A stretch of DNA of 64,000 bases. It comes from Onchidella celtica. Taxonomy: Eukaryota; Mollusca; Gastropoda; Systellommatophora; Onchidiidae. Shown here one piece after another: positions 22,308 through 35,800 of this stretch (position 1 is its first letter; the number at the start of each line of letters is the position of its first letter). The stretch is from the NCBI GenBank assembly GCA_963931925.1, contig OZ007569.1, forward strand, positions 42,929,521 through 42,993,520. The letters run 5' to 3'. Both the position numbers and the translations under genes were made by a program. The notes beneath the pieces are model-generated. The model was not told where the DNA came from, made no database searches, and was given only the letters and a program-made list of their open reading frames with translations.

Positions 22308-22318
22308 TTCACGCTGAG

Positions 22319-22324
22319 AATAAA
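22319..22324 (+). terminator. Polyadenylation signal AATAAA
   Basis: Lies 12 bases after the stop of the orphan esterase exon, consistent with a true gene end. Confidence 0.45.
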
Positions 22325-22861
22325 TCCCCGAAGTTCTTGGGTTTTTTCCTTTTCCTTTTTTTTTTTTTTATTGACCTAATTGGGTTCACAGAAATGCGTT
22401 GATATGATATTTTGCCAGAGGATCGTTTCGTCAAATGCTTTATTACTTTATATCTCAGTAATTATTTATCGTAATTATATTTTGAGCACATTATGTAAAC
22501 AGATAGTAACTGCAACAAGTCATTCAAGAAGTATTTTTTCAGCCATCTTTGACATCAGATCTCCTTGTATTTGTTGTTTTATTATGTTGTTTGTTTGATC
22601 GTCTCTGTGTGTATGTGTCTTTTTGTCTTTTTGTGTGTGTTTGAGCGCGAGCGTGTACGCGTGCGTGTTTTATGTATTTTAAGAATCAATTTGTTCGATT
22701 AAAGAGGAAGAGTGATAGTGTCGGCATTTAAATATATTTTGTAGAGCAGTTTCTGCCAATTTCTTAATACAGATTACAGTATTTGTACTTAACAAAAGTT
22801 TTTTTGACCTACATTATTTGTCGTGTTTACAAGTTTGCGTAGAATGCTATGTAGTATGTGA

Positions 22862-23100
22862 CGGTCGAGTCTTTGTAGGCATTTGTGCAAGTCAGTATTT
22901 GACAGTGGGGCCTGTGTAAAAGTCTGTGCAAGTCAGTATCTTCACCGTTGAGTCTGTGTTTAAATCTGTGCAAGTCAGTGTTTGACAGTGGAGTTTGTGT
23001 AACATTCTGTGCAAGTCAGTATTTTCACCATAGAGTCTGTAAAATTCTGTGCTGGTTGAAGGTGGAGTCTTTGTAAAACTGTGTGCAAGGCAGCATTTGG
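22862..23100 (+). repeat. Diverged tandem repeat, about 55 bp unit
   Basis: Five degenerate copies of a block containing TGTGCAAGTCAGTATTTGACAG or TTCACC, then GAGTCTGTGTAAAA.. . Units alternate in their second half. Confidence 0.6.
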
Positions 23101-24009
23101 TAACATGTCGTCATGAAACGCAATTTCTATCAATAGATTTATGAAAGAATGACACGAGAGATGTCAGAGATCAAATCCGTCCTAAGCCAACACAGACTCT
23201 CTGACTTGACATTCTTCATTCTCTATGTAAAGATAGGACAGTATATTCTGCTGGGGCTCTTATCAACAGCAGTTTATTTGGAAGCCCTGGCTCGGAAAAA
23301 ATACTGACTTCGCCATGGAAGAGCAAGTATAGACAAAAGACAGTGGACAATGACAGGCCATGGGTCATGTTGTTCTGGCCTATCTTCCAACCAGAACACT
23401 TCAACCACTTTCTGAATATCGTTTTTAATTCAATTTTCTTTAAACCCCTCACTGCACCTGAATAATATATCAATGTCAAATGCTTCTTCAGTTGAAAAAG
23501 GCTTGTGATTTCATGCAAAACTGCACGTCATAGCTCTAAGATCCTTTGAAGTCTTCTTGTAAAACGGACTGACCTTACGAAGAATTTGCCTGGTGAAGCA
23601 TTTAGTATGATTTAGTCACTTTCACTCTGGATTGCTCGGTGATTACTTGTGTCGGTTTCAGCTTGTGGATATTGAGTGTGAACGTCAAAGTTATCACGTT
23701 TTCATTTCAATTAAAATTACGTAGAACCTTCTTGTTGTTATAGTGCATAACATAGTCGGTCGGCCGTTGGATCCTCGCTAAAACTGGCCTTGTTAGGGGA
23801 GCTTGGTACTTAACATAGTAATTTATAGATGAGAACGGGCACTGAACACAACTCAGTATTTTCTCTATTTAGCTTTGTAATTAGAGTACGGTCCCCTAAC
23901 TATAGTTTAAATTGCCGGTTTCACTGAAGTTCCAACAGCCGGTGGACGATAGCAGTTTTATACATAGAATATAGTTGGTATATCTCAGGACATAAGCCAT
24001 CATCTCATC

Positions 24010-24462
24010 TTATTATAAAAAAAAATAGTGGCGAGAGTAATTCATTGTGGTGCAATTTTGACTCCTTTTTTGCTCGACGCTACAGCCTAAGTGACAGTTT
24101 CAAAAATTATAAAATTAATTTTCTAAAGTGTCAACTAATTCAGTCCAGTCGCTGTTGTATCGACCGATTGTGTTGATACAAGTTTCAGGTATTTTTAAAT
24201 AAAAAGTTGTAAACATGTAAAATACAATGATCTTTGTTTTGGCTTCCTGTAGTAAGCCCATCGCACCGGAAACGATATTAATACGCGTTCACTTTGTGTG
24301 CACAATTTCGCTATCAGAAATGAGTGCGCAGTGCTCAGGAGCGCATGGAATCTGTAGTAAGACTGTAGAGTATGGGAAGCTTTGTGGACCAAAAAGAAAG
24401 AGAGAGATAGAATGGTGGGTTCACAGGTTTATTCCGGATAATGTCGGGAACTTCATCTAGTA
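24010..24462 (-). repeat. Dispersed repeat family copy B (near full length)
   Basis: Full minus-strand copy of the repeat at 37014-37450. On the minus strand it opens with TACTAGATGAAGTTCCCGAC and ATTATCCGGAATAAACCTGT, passes a GCACTGCGCACTCATTTCTG block, CACAATCGGTCGATACAAC and TGTAGCGTCGAGCAAAAAAG, and ends CGCCACTATTTTTTTTTATA. No open reading frame spans it. It has no clear terminal inverted repeats. Confidence 0.7.
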
Positions 24463-25312
24463 CATATAAATTAATTTTGCCTACAGTGATCTATTTAGAA
24501 CTTTTAGATTTAGATAACACGATGATCTTTTATCTCACCCACGGAAAATAAATGCCATTTTAATAGCTAGAAAGCAAGGCATTTTTTCAACATATTCTGT
24601 TCAAGTTTACTTTTTTCTTGAATCAAAAACTGACATAGCAATACACTACATAATCTGCGGAGAAATATCACTGTGAAAATACATGAACTCCGATAGAAAG
24701 TAGTTTTCTGAAGGCGTAGGTAGTAATAATTATTAATGATCGGCTGGACGCCGTATGTAGACTAGTTCAGATGGCCGGTAGCTATATCTATAAAGTGTAG
24801 ATAATTTAGCTCCTAGAATTTGAAACTGTTGGATTCTTTTCACGTGAACGTTCTGGCGTAAATCAGGAACCGGTACTCTTACCAATTCATTGTTAACCCA
24901 GCCACTGTACATATAATTGACCTACTTTCATTCCATGAAGAGAAGATGCCATTTTCCCATCCTGATGAATAGATGCTTTATTTGATATAATTATATTGGT
25001 GATGTGACATTTTCTCCCCCAAATGCCTGCATCGGGCGTGTTTTTAGTATGGACGCATTTGTGCCTTTTGTTTGGTTGTTTTAAGCGGATTCAAATTGCC
25101 GAAGTCGTGAATGAATAGGAGCCAATGTTCAAAAATATATACACAACTTGGGCAAATACAACATTCATGCGAGGGTCATGTCCAGGAAAGTATCTGAAAA
25201 GTATATCATAATCTTCCTACAAGTCTTGAATGAGCCAGGGCACTCCGCACTTCTTTCTCGGTAGGGAATTTGCACCAACTGAATGCATGTCACATATTCT
25301 CCTATGCGCATC

Positions 25313-25485
25313 AAGCTGTGTTTTCATGTGTACAGAAACGGCAATGGAAACGTCAAAAAAAACTTCAAGTAGTGAAGAAACGCCGTTTCCGTACACATGG
25401 AAACACTCTTTCTTTGTACTACTTGATGGATTTTTGATATGTTTCCGCTTCGGTTGCCGTTTCCATACACATGAAAACACAGCTT
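25313..25485. repeat. Foldback (MITE-like) element, 173 bp
   Basis: The ends are perfect inverted repeats beginning AAGCTGTGTTTTCATGTGTA on each strand. Each arm runs about 60 bases, with AAACGGCAA and AAGTAGT blocks inside. The short loop contains CGCCGTTTCCGTACACATGG. There is no coding content. The duplicated target site is not clear. Confidence 0.65.
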
Positions 25486-25972
25486 TAGTGTGCTAAGCAC
25501 TCCGTTCTAGTAGCAGACAAAAGTGCACCAATTTGGATGCCTTTGAAAAGCCGTCAAATATTAATAGTAGCTTAAGGTCATATAAAAAATCGCCTAAAAC
25601 AATTAGGGGTTAAACTAACACACAGAAAAAAGACCAACAGACAAGCTGTATTACTTCCTGTGTCAAATTACCTCGTGTGAACCAAATTTTAGTCACCCCA
25701 GGTTAGCGTTTTGAACTTTTATAGGTAATAAGCAAACACGGTGACAGATATCAACTTTTATTTAATTGGATACAACAGAACAGTATAGACTGACTGGCTT
25801 GTATAGTGGCTTGTAGACATAGTGACACATTAGTGCTATGTTTCTGAAATTGTCTAGTTAGATGTAAGTGACATTTTTCTCAGTGTGACATTTTCTCGTC
25901 GTGCCAAAACTTATATTGTTTTCCCCTAGGCCGTCTTTACTGAAGAGTTGTGGTGATTTTGACAAAAACGCC

Positions 25973-26219
25973 ATGGATAGGATCATTTCCAGCAAGCCTT
26001 GCCAGGGGGTCAACTTCCGTAACATTTCGGTGTTACCGTTAATGTGTTTGACCTTTGTCTCAAGTTCCTATATCGTGGATGCACCAGCGGGGAGATTTGA
26101 AGGGTTGGAACTGACGGCCCCGAATGGACAGAAGTATGTCGGTTTTCGAGGAATTCCGTACGCCGAACCTCCGGAAGGAAAGTTAAGATTTTCTAAACCG
26201 GTGCCCCATCCTAGAATTG
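25973..26219 (+). CDS. Carboxylesterase exon 1
   Basis: Starts at MDRIISSKPCQG; the donor GTAAGT is at 26220. Ends one base into a codon, which exon 2 completes as Asp. The start is chosen because it precedes the signal-like hydrophobic segment; no other ATG is in frame after the acceptor at 25929. Confidence 0.75.
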
Positions 26220-29200
26220 GTAAGTGCTTAAGTAAACGAATTGAATGCATTTAAATGTATGTATAAAAATCAGTTCTCACACAATACAATGCCCATACAA
26301 CATTAAAAGATCACAACTGCCAAACAGGGAGGGATATACCTATTCAAGGCACTCAAAAAATGAAGAGAACATTATGTTTCAATACAATTAGGCGAGAGAG
26401 AATCTAAAGGACCTGATCTATAAGCAAACTGCTGGCGCTGCAGATCCGAATGTCTCGTTTCGTCTCCTCAAGACAAAATGTTTAACACTTTAAATACTAG
26501 AGCGCCCTCCTCCCAGCTAATCATTGGATAAATGGCCATGGTGGCCATCGATGATGTTTCTGTAGGGAAATAAATGTACTTCGTTCTCAAAATGATTAGG
26601 AAATTTGCATTCTGCACATTATGCATGACTGTGTGTGGTTTTTCAATAAGCTGTCGTCTGAAACAGAAAATATGGCTCGGTTATAATAAGGTAACGGAAA
26701 GTGATTCGTGATCTGCAATGCTGTTTGAATTTTTTTGTGCTCGAGACAACCACAGTCACCTACATGTATTTTATTGTTATTATTTCATATTATGGGCCAT
26801 CGGCTAGTGGTGCTTCAGAACTCATTTGAAAAAGCTGTGAAATGGGGATTGACAAGAAGATGGACTATATGAAAGCATTAAAAAAAAAAAACCTGTATTC
26901 TTTTAATAACCCGTCATTGCAATTTTTGAGCTATCAGGACTTGAATACTTTCCCGAATGTTATTATGTGCTTTCCACTGAATCCTTATCTGCTGTCGTAT
27001 ATTATCTCTTTCTTCTACGTTAGCAGACGGTACTTTTAACGCCACACGAGAACCGGTTTGGTGTCCGCAACTTCTACCAGTGCCACTTTCTCCAATAAAT
27101 GTACAAGAGGACTGCCTGATCCTGCATGTTTATGATAAGCAAACCCTGAATCAACACCATGTTAAGAGGAAAGTACTTGTTTTCAGTCATGGGGGCGCAT
27201 TTATATTTGGGTCTGCTGCAACTTGCCTTGTTGGAAACTTCGTTACTGAGCAAGACATTATCGTTGTGGCCATCAACTACAGGTTGGGCATTCTAGGATT
27301 TCTGAGCACTGAGAACCAAGTCAGTCCGGGTAATTATGGTCTATGGGATCAGGCTTTGGCTGTTCAATGGGTCAAGGATAACATTGCATCCTTTGGAGGA
27401 GATCCTGATGACATTACAATAGCTGGAGAATCAAGTGGTGCTTCGTCGGTTGCGTTTCTCTCCATGAGTCCAGCTGCAATAGGACTTTTCACGAAAGTGT
27501 TCCCTATGAGCGGCACTGCCACTTCTATGTTAGCCAATGCTGTAAATCCACAACTTCATGCTTTACAGTTCGCTAAATCTGTAAATTGTTGGGATGGTGA
27601 AGTAGATCATAAAGTAGGAATTGAACAGAGTGAAGACATAATCAAATGTCTACGGGAGCTCCCACTGTCAAACTTTACTCATTATCCCGCTTTCAATTTG
27701 GCAATACCACAATTCGTTCCAACTGTAGATGGAGAATTTGTTCCAAATTCTCCATTTAAACTAATCAAGGACAAAGAATATCTGGAGTCTGTAAATTTCT
27801 ACCAAAGGTCTTACCTAATTGGACTGGACAATAATGAGAAGACTTTTGTACAATTGTGGGAAGTTCCTGTACAGTCCATGGAGGACATTCCTGAAGCTGA
27901 CAGTAATGAAACTGTTTCAGATATGCTTAATATGAGCAAAGCATTAGTTTTGCAATCACGATTTGGAATAGATCCATCCCAAATATTGATAGATAAAGTA
28001 ATGAACTGGTACGACCGACGATTTGGAAAGGATTCCTTAACAGAACTAATGTCGGATAACTTGTTCTTGATTCCTACGTATGATCTGGCCGACGCCCTCG
28101 CTGATAATCAGCAAAGTAATGCTTACCTCTTATACTTTAACCACTATCCAAATTTCATGAAAGGGGACATTAAAGGAATGGCCCATGGCGTAGATATGCT
28201 GTATTGGCAAGATCATGGAGTTGAATCTCTGAAATCTGTACTGGAAGGCGTGGCTGGAGACATGAATTTGGAAGACAAAGAAATGAAATCAGCGTTTTCA
28301 GCGATCATCAGTGACTTCGTCAAAACAGGGTATGTTGCGTTTATCTCTTTGTTCTGCTTCCACTTGCAATAGATGCGATTATGATGTCATTTCCGAAAGA
28401 AGGCTGAAAAGGAGAAACTCAGATGAATGAATAAACAAACCACATGTAGTTTCGTGTGTTGTTTTGTGTGGAGACGGATTCTTTGTTTAATTCCCTTCTT
28501 GTGTTCCTTCCCTTTCGTTTGTCTTTTACCATCAATCATTCGGCGTTTTTGTTCTCATTTAATTGTTCTCCTTGGTCTTATATTATGTCCTCTTCAAATC
28601 TTTGTTATAATTGCTTTTATTTATGTTTCTTTAACCTCCTTTTGTTCGACTTTCAGTTATTGGGTTTATCTCGCCGTGGCTTTTGTGTGCCTTTCGATTT
28701 CGTTTCCACCATCTATTGCCGTGTTCATATTGTTTTCTGTCTTCTTTACTTGCTCTACACAAACTGCCTTGTTTTTTCTGTCTTATGGAGACTGCCAGCA
28801 CACCGGTGCAGCAAGCGTATTATGTGTTTAGGCTGCGGGCAGAGTGGGGCAGAGCACCCAAGTAGACCTATATCAACGCACAACTAAGTGGCTGAAGAGT
28901 TGTCGCTCGATGAGTAAAAAACGAGTAGAAATAAAGCCTAGCTGATTTCGCACCGCTTTGCCGGCAATTTGCACACCCCACGTTACATCTATTATAGCGT
29001 TTTATCTGCCCCGAGGTGCCTTGCTAGCTGTCGGTAGGCCCCTTATTGAGTTTAAAAGACAAACACCGCCTAATGAAGTCCAGGCGTGGGAGAGTCATAC
29101 ATTGGAGTAATGTGTTGGAATTGCTCTCTCTTACCACACGGTTAACCACCCACCCAGGGAAAACAACTTACAGCCGAATCCTTCAATCACTCGAACAACC

Positions 29201-29520
29201 CATTTCCCCAATGTTTCACCCTGACAGTCTTTTAAAATCTCATATATTCATGTCAATATTGAACCCATCCGTACGTCCACGACATCAGTCTTCTTTTCAT
29301 GTTCTTTTTATCAATCAACAGAGATCCAGGGAAAACACTGAAAACCAAGATGACTAAATGCTGGCCACGGTACAATGCTGGGTGTTCCCTCTATCTGAAC
29401 TTCGAACTCAAACCCTCTGTGAGAAGCCGTCTGGAGGAAGACAAGAGAAGACTGTGGAAAGAAACCATTCCAGGGTGGATTTCAGAACTTCAGAACGGCA
29501 CTGCCCATACAGACCCATGA
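25973..29520 (+). CDS. Type-B carboxylesterase (cholinesterase family)
   Basis: Three exons join in frame: 25973-26219, 27027-28329 and 29322-29520 (583 codons with stop). Exon 1 gives a hydrophobic N-terminal segment (ISVLPLMCLTFVSSS), then APAGRFEGLELTAPNGQKY and the family motif GFRGIPYAEPPEGKLRF. Exon 2 has EDCLILHVY, the oxyanion loop HGGAF (about 137), the nucleophile elbow GESSG with Ser about 218, Glu about 353 in LDNNEKTF, and His about 469 in MAHGVDMLY, a complete Ser-Glu-His triad. Exon 3 is the usual C-terminal W-P-R-Y..YLNF block. The length suits a secreted esterase; no GPI or transmembrane tail is seen. The ATG at 25973 is preceded by an acceptor (TTTTCCCCTAG) at 25929, so an upstream UTR exon is likely. 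The substrate is unknown. It is paralogous to the orphan exon at 22106. Confidence 0.88.
27027..28329 (+). CDS. Carboxylesterase exon 2 (catalytic)
   Basis: Acceptor TTAGCAG at 27026, donor GTATGT at 28330. It is the 1303-nt exon carrying DGTFNATREPVWCPQ through the whole catalytic triad to DFVKTG. Leaves two bases (GG) for exon 3. Confidence 0.9.
29322..29520 (+). CDS. Carboxylesterase exon 3
   Basis: Acceptor ATCAATCAACAG at 29321. The first base completes Gly, giving KTG-DPGKTLKTKMTKCWPRY, a canonical family junction, then a stop at 29518-29520. Confidence 0.85.
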
Positions 29521-29737
29521 TTTCCATCATTGATTGAACCGTTTGCAATGTTATTGTAGTCATGCATGAGAAAGCTCCTTCCGTTTCTACCCGTTTCAAA
29601 AATATGCATGCAAAAATGGTGTAAAGGGACATTAATATGCATTGGTTTCATTATCGGGGATTGAGGATGCCAAAATGTTTTTAAAGATATTAAACACTGG
29701 GGGCTTACTATGGGGTTTTTATTCACCTTGGTTACTT

Positions 29738-30645
29738 TTCAAGAATAGAAAAGTTTAGTCTTATTATATTTTTATCTCTACATTCGTTACTTTCAGTTAG
29801 TTTTTATTTTCCATCCGTTGCCAAGTTTGATATTTGTTAATGGCGTGGATCAAAGAATAGAAAAGTTTAGTCTTTGTTATATTTTTATCTCTACATTCGT
29901 TACTTCCAGTTAGTTTTTATTTTCCTTCCGTTCCCAAGTTTGGTATTTGTTAATGGCGTGGATCAAAGAATAGAAAAGTTTAGTCTTTATTATATTTTTA
30001 TCTCTACATTCGTTACTTCCAGTTAGTTTTTATTTTCCTTCCGTTCCCAAGTTTGATATTTGTTAATGGCGTGGATCAAAGAATAGAAAAGTTTAGTCTT
30101 TATTATATTTTTATCTCTACATTCGTTACTTCCAGTTAGTTTTTATTTTCCTTCCGTTCCCAAGTTTGGTATTTGTTAATGGCGTGGATCAAAGAATAGA
30201 AAAGTTTAGTCTTTATTATATTTTTATCTCTACATTCGTTACTTCCAGTTAGTTTTTATTTTCCTTCCGTTCCCAAGTTTGGTATTTGTTAATGGCGTGG
30301 ATCAAAGAATAGAAAAGTTTAGTCTTTATTATATTTTTATCTCTACATTCGTTACTTCCAGTTAGTTTTTATTTTCCTTCCGTTCCCAAGTTTGATATTT
30401 GTTAATGGCGTGGATCAAAGAATAGAAAAGTTTAGTCTTTATTATATTTTTATCTCTACATTCGTTACTTCCAGTTAGTTTTTATTTTCCTTCCGTTCCC
30501 AAGTTTGATATTTGTTAATGGCGTGGATCAAAGAATAGAAAAGTTTAGTCTTTATTATATTTTTATCTCTACATTCGTTACTTCCAGTTAGTTTTTATTT
30601 TCCTTCCGTTCCCAAGTTTGGTATTTGTTAATGGCGTGGATCAAA
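29738..30645 (+). repeat. Satellite array, eight 113-bp units
   Basis: Eight near-identical head-to-tail units. The landmark TGGCGTGGATCAAAGAATAG recurs at exactly 113-base spacing (29841, 29954, 30067, 30180 and onward). Differences are a handful of single bases (such as GATATT/GGTATT), and the first unit is the most diverged. No coding content. Confidence 0.95.
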
Positions 30646-31885
30646 GACGTCTTTCTAAGTTTTACCTCCCCTTCTTACTCCCCCCCCCCACCCTCCCCCC
30701 CCTTTTTTTTTGCAAAGAGAACTGAAGATTTAGCTTTCCAAAAACGTTAAAAAAAAACCTAACTATTAATATTAATGTCTAAATGATCATGACCTGTGGG
30801 CCTATATTTTTTTATCTTCTTTTGACTTTTGACTTATTTCTTTATTGATTAATTAATATCGTCATGGTATGCCATAACTGTTTTGTTTTGGAATGAGGTC
30901 ATACTTTTTTGACATTTTTTAAATATGCCATACCGTATTTATTTTAAATGACTTCATTACCTTTTTGTATGTTTAGAACTCTCGCGACAAGCACAGGTGT
31001 TGCTGCGTCATCATTTTATGTATATGTTGTGGACAGGAAATTGACGTAGCTAAGAATCAACTTGAAACTACACGAATATTCGTTATACAATAGATGGTCT
31101 TTTAAGATGTAAAAAGACATGAGTTTAACTAAACAGCCAGTCCCGTAGTAACTTAGTTTTGCAGGGGCCATTCTTTTACGTGTGCTGTTGGGAGTATTTT
31201 ATCTACAACTTTTCTGTGATCGTGCGACCAAATCCTTGAAAGTATTATAATTAATATCTGATCTTCATCTTCTGCTGTGTAAGAGCTACCATTAATTTTT
31301 TATGTTGAAACTGCTCAACAGTTTATATGTTACATCGTGAATCGTGAGAGTTCAGAACATTTTCCTGTTTTATGATTACAATGTTATTACAATATTATAC
31401 GTAGGTAGACCTAGATTGTCAACAATTTTGTGGCCATTAGTTTTAGGTAGTGTTGCTTCGGCTTGTCTCATTATTTTAAAGAATAAACTTCAGAATTTCT
31501 GTAACCAAAACGTTAAACGATCCTTCGGATGAATTATTTTGAACTGTCCTCGTTTACTGTCGTTTTAATCTACATATTTGTTATCTTCTCATCTCGTAAC
31601 AATAATTGTCAATATTAGTTTTTGTTTTATATTTCATCAACACTCGTGTGAATCTGTGGGAAATGGATGCATCTGTGGTCATCAGTGTTGCTGCTGATGC
31701 TGATGTTATTGTTGTTGTGGTGGTGGTGGCTGTCGCTAATGCTGTTTCCATGATTTGTTTTGATTGTGTTTCTCATCTTTTTACCCATCTCGTAAGTTTT
31801 TTGTTTTTTATTTTTAATTTTTATTATTATTTTTTTAATATCACTTGATGAATTAGCCAGCATTACCTGTTCTCTCATCTCATAC

Positions 31886-31931
<46 letters not shown>

Positions 31932-31984
31932 TTCTTTCTCTCTCTCTGTGTGTCTCTCTTTCTCTCTCTCTCCTTCTTTCTTAG
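30646..31984. other. No gene seen; CT microsatellite at its end
   Basis: Poly-C/poly-T patch at 30680-30708, otherwise AT-rich DNA. A (CT)n tract occupies about 31888-31972. Open frames here are chance, including one of GTT/GTG codons at 31700. Confidence 0.45.
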
Positions 31985-32375
31985 GTATAGAAAGTTTCCC
32001 ACAATAATCGACATTCTCGTTACAGGTCACGGCACTACGCACTCATTTCTAGGCAGGGAAATTCCACCAGATTGAACGCGTGCCAAATACCGTCTCCCAT
32101 GTCCTGAACTTGGCAAAGGGAGCATAAAAGAAGACCCGTGTATTTTATCGTCACGACAAAATCTTTAAAGGTTTACTTGAAATTTGAACAAACACTATTT
32201 GTCGATGCAAAAGAAACTGGGCCAGTTGTGTTGATACTTACAGAAATTAATTATATATTTTCTCAGACTGTCACCCAAGCTGTAGCGTTCAGAAAAAAAA
32301 ACTCGAGGGGTTGGGGGGGGGGCAAACTTACATCACTATGAAAGTCCCGCCACTGGGGGCCATTATTTTTATTTT
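31985..32375 (+). repeat. Dispersed repeat family copy C (diverged)
   Basis: Shares the blocks TTAGGTATAGAAA..TTCCCA, GCACTACGCACTCATTTCT, AGATTGAACGCGT, ACTGTCACCCAAGCTGTAGC and CCCGCCACT with the copies at 37 kb. The order and spacing match, so it is a diverged near-full copy lacking the hairpin head. Confidence 0.55.
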
Positions 32376-32734
32376 TTTTACAACTGCATTTATTTATCTT
32401 AATCCTAAACTTTCTCTTCCCAAGTTGCCTTTCATTCTCTCATCACCACCACCCCTCCCCCGCCCCACCTTTCCAAGTCTAATTGGTTCTCTGCTTTTTG
32501 TTTTCTACTATATCCATGCCTACCCTTCTTACATTTATTGTTCAACAGATGGGATGAACCAATGGATGAATCAAGGCAATTGCTACAACTTAAACACTTA
32601 TTTCTCACTATGCAAGTGCATTAAAGCAAGGACGAAAGGGACAACAAAATAGATGTAGTTCACCATATCCTCAAATATCTACGAACTTTCCTACCCAAAA
32701 ACTCTTAACATACTAAAGACCATTCTCGGCAACA

Positions 32735-32830
32735 GAATGGGGCGGGGATCGTGATTCCCTGTTACATCACTATCGCACCCTGGTTCGATCTAAACTAGAC
32801 CGCGGTCATCTTCTGTAAGATGCACTAAAA
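32735..32830 (+). repeat. Possible tRNA-derived SINE head
   Basis: TGGTTCGATCTAAAC resembles a Pol III B box, about 40 bases after a weak A-box-like stretch. No clear cloverleaf or tail. Confidence 0.25.
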
Positions 32831-35800
32831 GAAATCCAATATATCTTAATCAAAATTAAACATCATGTGAATGTTTTATTTCCTGAACAATGTGGGATAA
32901 TCGGAGAATAATTTCAATGATTAACTGGAACGTACCAAAAAACAAAAAAATGACACACATATATAAAAATAAAACAACTGGAAGTAATGTTTATGATTAA
33001 TAATATTACTGTTTTCCAAGCCACTTTTTTTTCTTGTTTTTTTTAAAGACTAACATCCTTACCTATCCTATGTGTGTTTTGTACAAACATTTCTTTTTTC
33101 GGTGTCATCTTTCTGTAATTTGGCAGTACTTTCCGGGACAGCGTTATATCATGACGGCGTATAAAATAATGCCAATGAAGATGTGCCCAGGATGGCATAT
33201 TTTTGTATAAGCACGGACGCGGTTTTGGTTAATTTATCGACAACTTTCGTCACGTACCCTCTTCACAACAAGATTTTAGTGTCACCCGGGCATCGGTAGG
33301 TTGTCCTCATTGCACAGGCGCGATCTCAAACTTAGGATCGATGTTGGTTTGTTTGTTGTTGTTTTCTGCAAGGAGGGCCCAATTATTGTTAGGCGTTTGC
33401 AAGTAATAATAGCTTGGTTACTTCCCTTGGACCACAATCAACACCCCAGAAAAGTATGTAATTCTACTGTTGTGTTTGCTATACCAACAAGACAAGTTGA
33501 CTGAAAAGTGAAAGTAGAACTGATTGGGCAAAATGTGTTCAGAAAATCATACTTAGGACCTTATTATATTATTTTGATATGAGTGAGAATGCGCCAAATT
33601 CTGACACTGATACATTCAGCTGTACATATCATCTGACAAGATAAACATGTAATCAAAACGAGACTCTACACTTTACTTTACATGTACTACTGTATGAAAA
33701 CCCTGCATGGTGTGGCTAAATGCTATCATTCAGTTAAAATAATAATGTTTTATTGATAGTTGGCAGTTGCATGCCACACATTCAGGGGGGATCTTGTCCC
33801 CTAAGTAAAAATGGTGTGTGAGGTGGGTATGACCCAGACGGAGTCTACTAAGGACCATTTCAACAGCATTGTTCAGCAATGGGTTATAATGTAAAATACT
33901 ACGTTCCCCTCATAAAGCCATTTATAACTAAACAGGAGGTGATTTTACTATACATTGACATATACTTGAAATATGATTGATCTACCCGTTCTGCGAACAG
34001 TAAAAAGCAAATTAGGGCACTTTATACCGAAAAGACTCCGCAAAAAAAAGTTCGATTGGTACCCATGCCGAGTAGCCCGCAGTAGGGCCAACCACTAAAT
34101 TCAGTGAGACAAATATCGCAATTTGTGTCCCTATAGCATAAGATACGGGCGTAACATCAACAATGTACCAGTGAGACAGACGTCAGAATCTGTATTTCCA
34201 TAGTACAGGACGATGATACAACAACGATAGACCAGTGAGACAGACATCAGAGTCTGCATTTCCCCTATACAAAACATCGATGTAACAAGAATTTACTGCA
34301 CGGTCTATCTATGCAAACTATTTGCGTGGAAATAATTGAAATGGATAATAATTGTAGCAGTCAGTGCCACAAGATTAAAGTGTCTCAATCAGAGGATATC
34401 AGGCCAAGATGTTGCACAATTCCTGTCGTCATTTTCGATTAGAGAAACACAGCATCAACAATAATGAAAACTATCCTTCCTCCCTGACATGAATCTTTTG
34501 AAAAGCTTGAAGAAATCTCGCCCAAACATTCTTGGGCACAGGCGTAGAGAGTTTATGCTGTATTATGATATGTCTTTTATCCATTTAAAATATTCGTGTT
34601 ATAATTTAGTTACTGGGCAGTATCTTTTAAAAGTGCTCAAGTTCGTATGTAACCTTGCTATGGTTTATTAACGTACATTAACAACAATTGTTTGTTCATA
34701 ATTTTTTTTAAAAGGCAAGTTTAGCTCATAATCTGTTTCAAAATGTAGAATAGAATAGAAGAGATGAGAATAGAATAGGTTGGAATCATATTAAACTATA
34801 TAATAAAGCTATCATGCAAATGTTCTTTTTCCTGTAATAATTAATATGTTGAACACAGTTCAGTATCATATAAATGTTTGTGTGAGTGTGTGTGTGCTTG
34901 TGTGTGTGTGTGTGTGTTTAATACACAATCATGTAAATGGGTCTTATTATTGATTTTTATAAAGTGCAAAGAAGTCAACTCAAACTTGAACTGCGGTCTA
35001 ACAAAGAAAAGACACGTTTCTTAATTAAGGTTAAGTGTGAAATACGAACTCCTTCAAAATTAAAAATACATGCACATCCAACACACAGTTTCGATAAAAT
35101 CGACGTTGATCCTGCCCATTCTGAAAACAGACGCACTACGGACGCATCAAAGAAGTGACATCCTATTGGTTTGTTGCGGTTGACGTCACAAAAAGTTGCG
35201 CTCCTCCCTCCCCGACAACAAAAGTTGTCCACATTTGGCACCATCGAAACACAAATCTGGCCACAGTTACTGAACTAGAACAATGCATTCACTTGCCCGA
35301 CACTGTAATCAGTTCTGATAAATGGCCTGTTTTAACTGAGTTCATTGCTGCAAATTAGGCAGTTTGACAGAAAAACTTGGCACTGAGTAAAAATACTGAA
35401 ACAGCCAATGATTCGCACTAAATCAGCCATCAGTGTAGCCTATTTACATTCAGTTACATCTACAATAATTATTATGTATTCGTTTTTAAGAAAAAAAAAT
35501 TGTGACAGTTATTCCAATTGTTCAGCCTAACGAAGTTCCCCGGCAATGTCTTCCTTACGTTCACACAATTCTCCTGTTAGGCTGTTACCAATTTTAAGTT
35601 AAGATGAAGCAATCTCCTTGCAAATTCTTGCAGAATGAGGAAATTTTTTTTTTTTTGGTCAAGACAAAATGGTTGAGAAGATCATGCCAAATTTGGGATA
35701 CATGGATTTACCCAAGGGGCTCCCATATGTGAGCACTTATGGGGATGCTCGGTGTGCTAGGACTGTGATTCCTGTCATCAGTCAACCAATCAAACCCAAG

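Noticed and set aside
28427-28887. Overlapping 134- and 143-residue plus-strand frames in esterase intron 2
   Set aside because: The Phe/Leu/Ser-rich composition reflects a T-rich intron; no conserved motif and no splice logic.
31606-31878. Val/Ala-rich and His/Asn-rich frames
   Set aside because: They derive from short GTT/GTG and CAC/AAC triplet runs.
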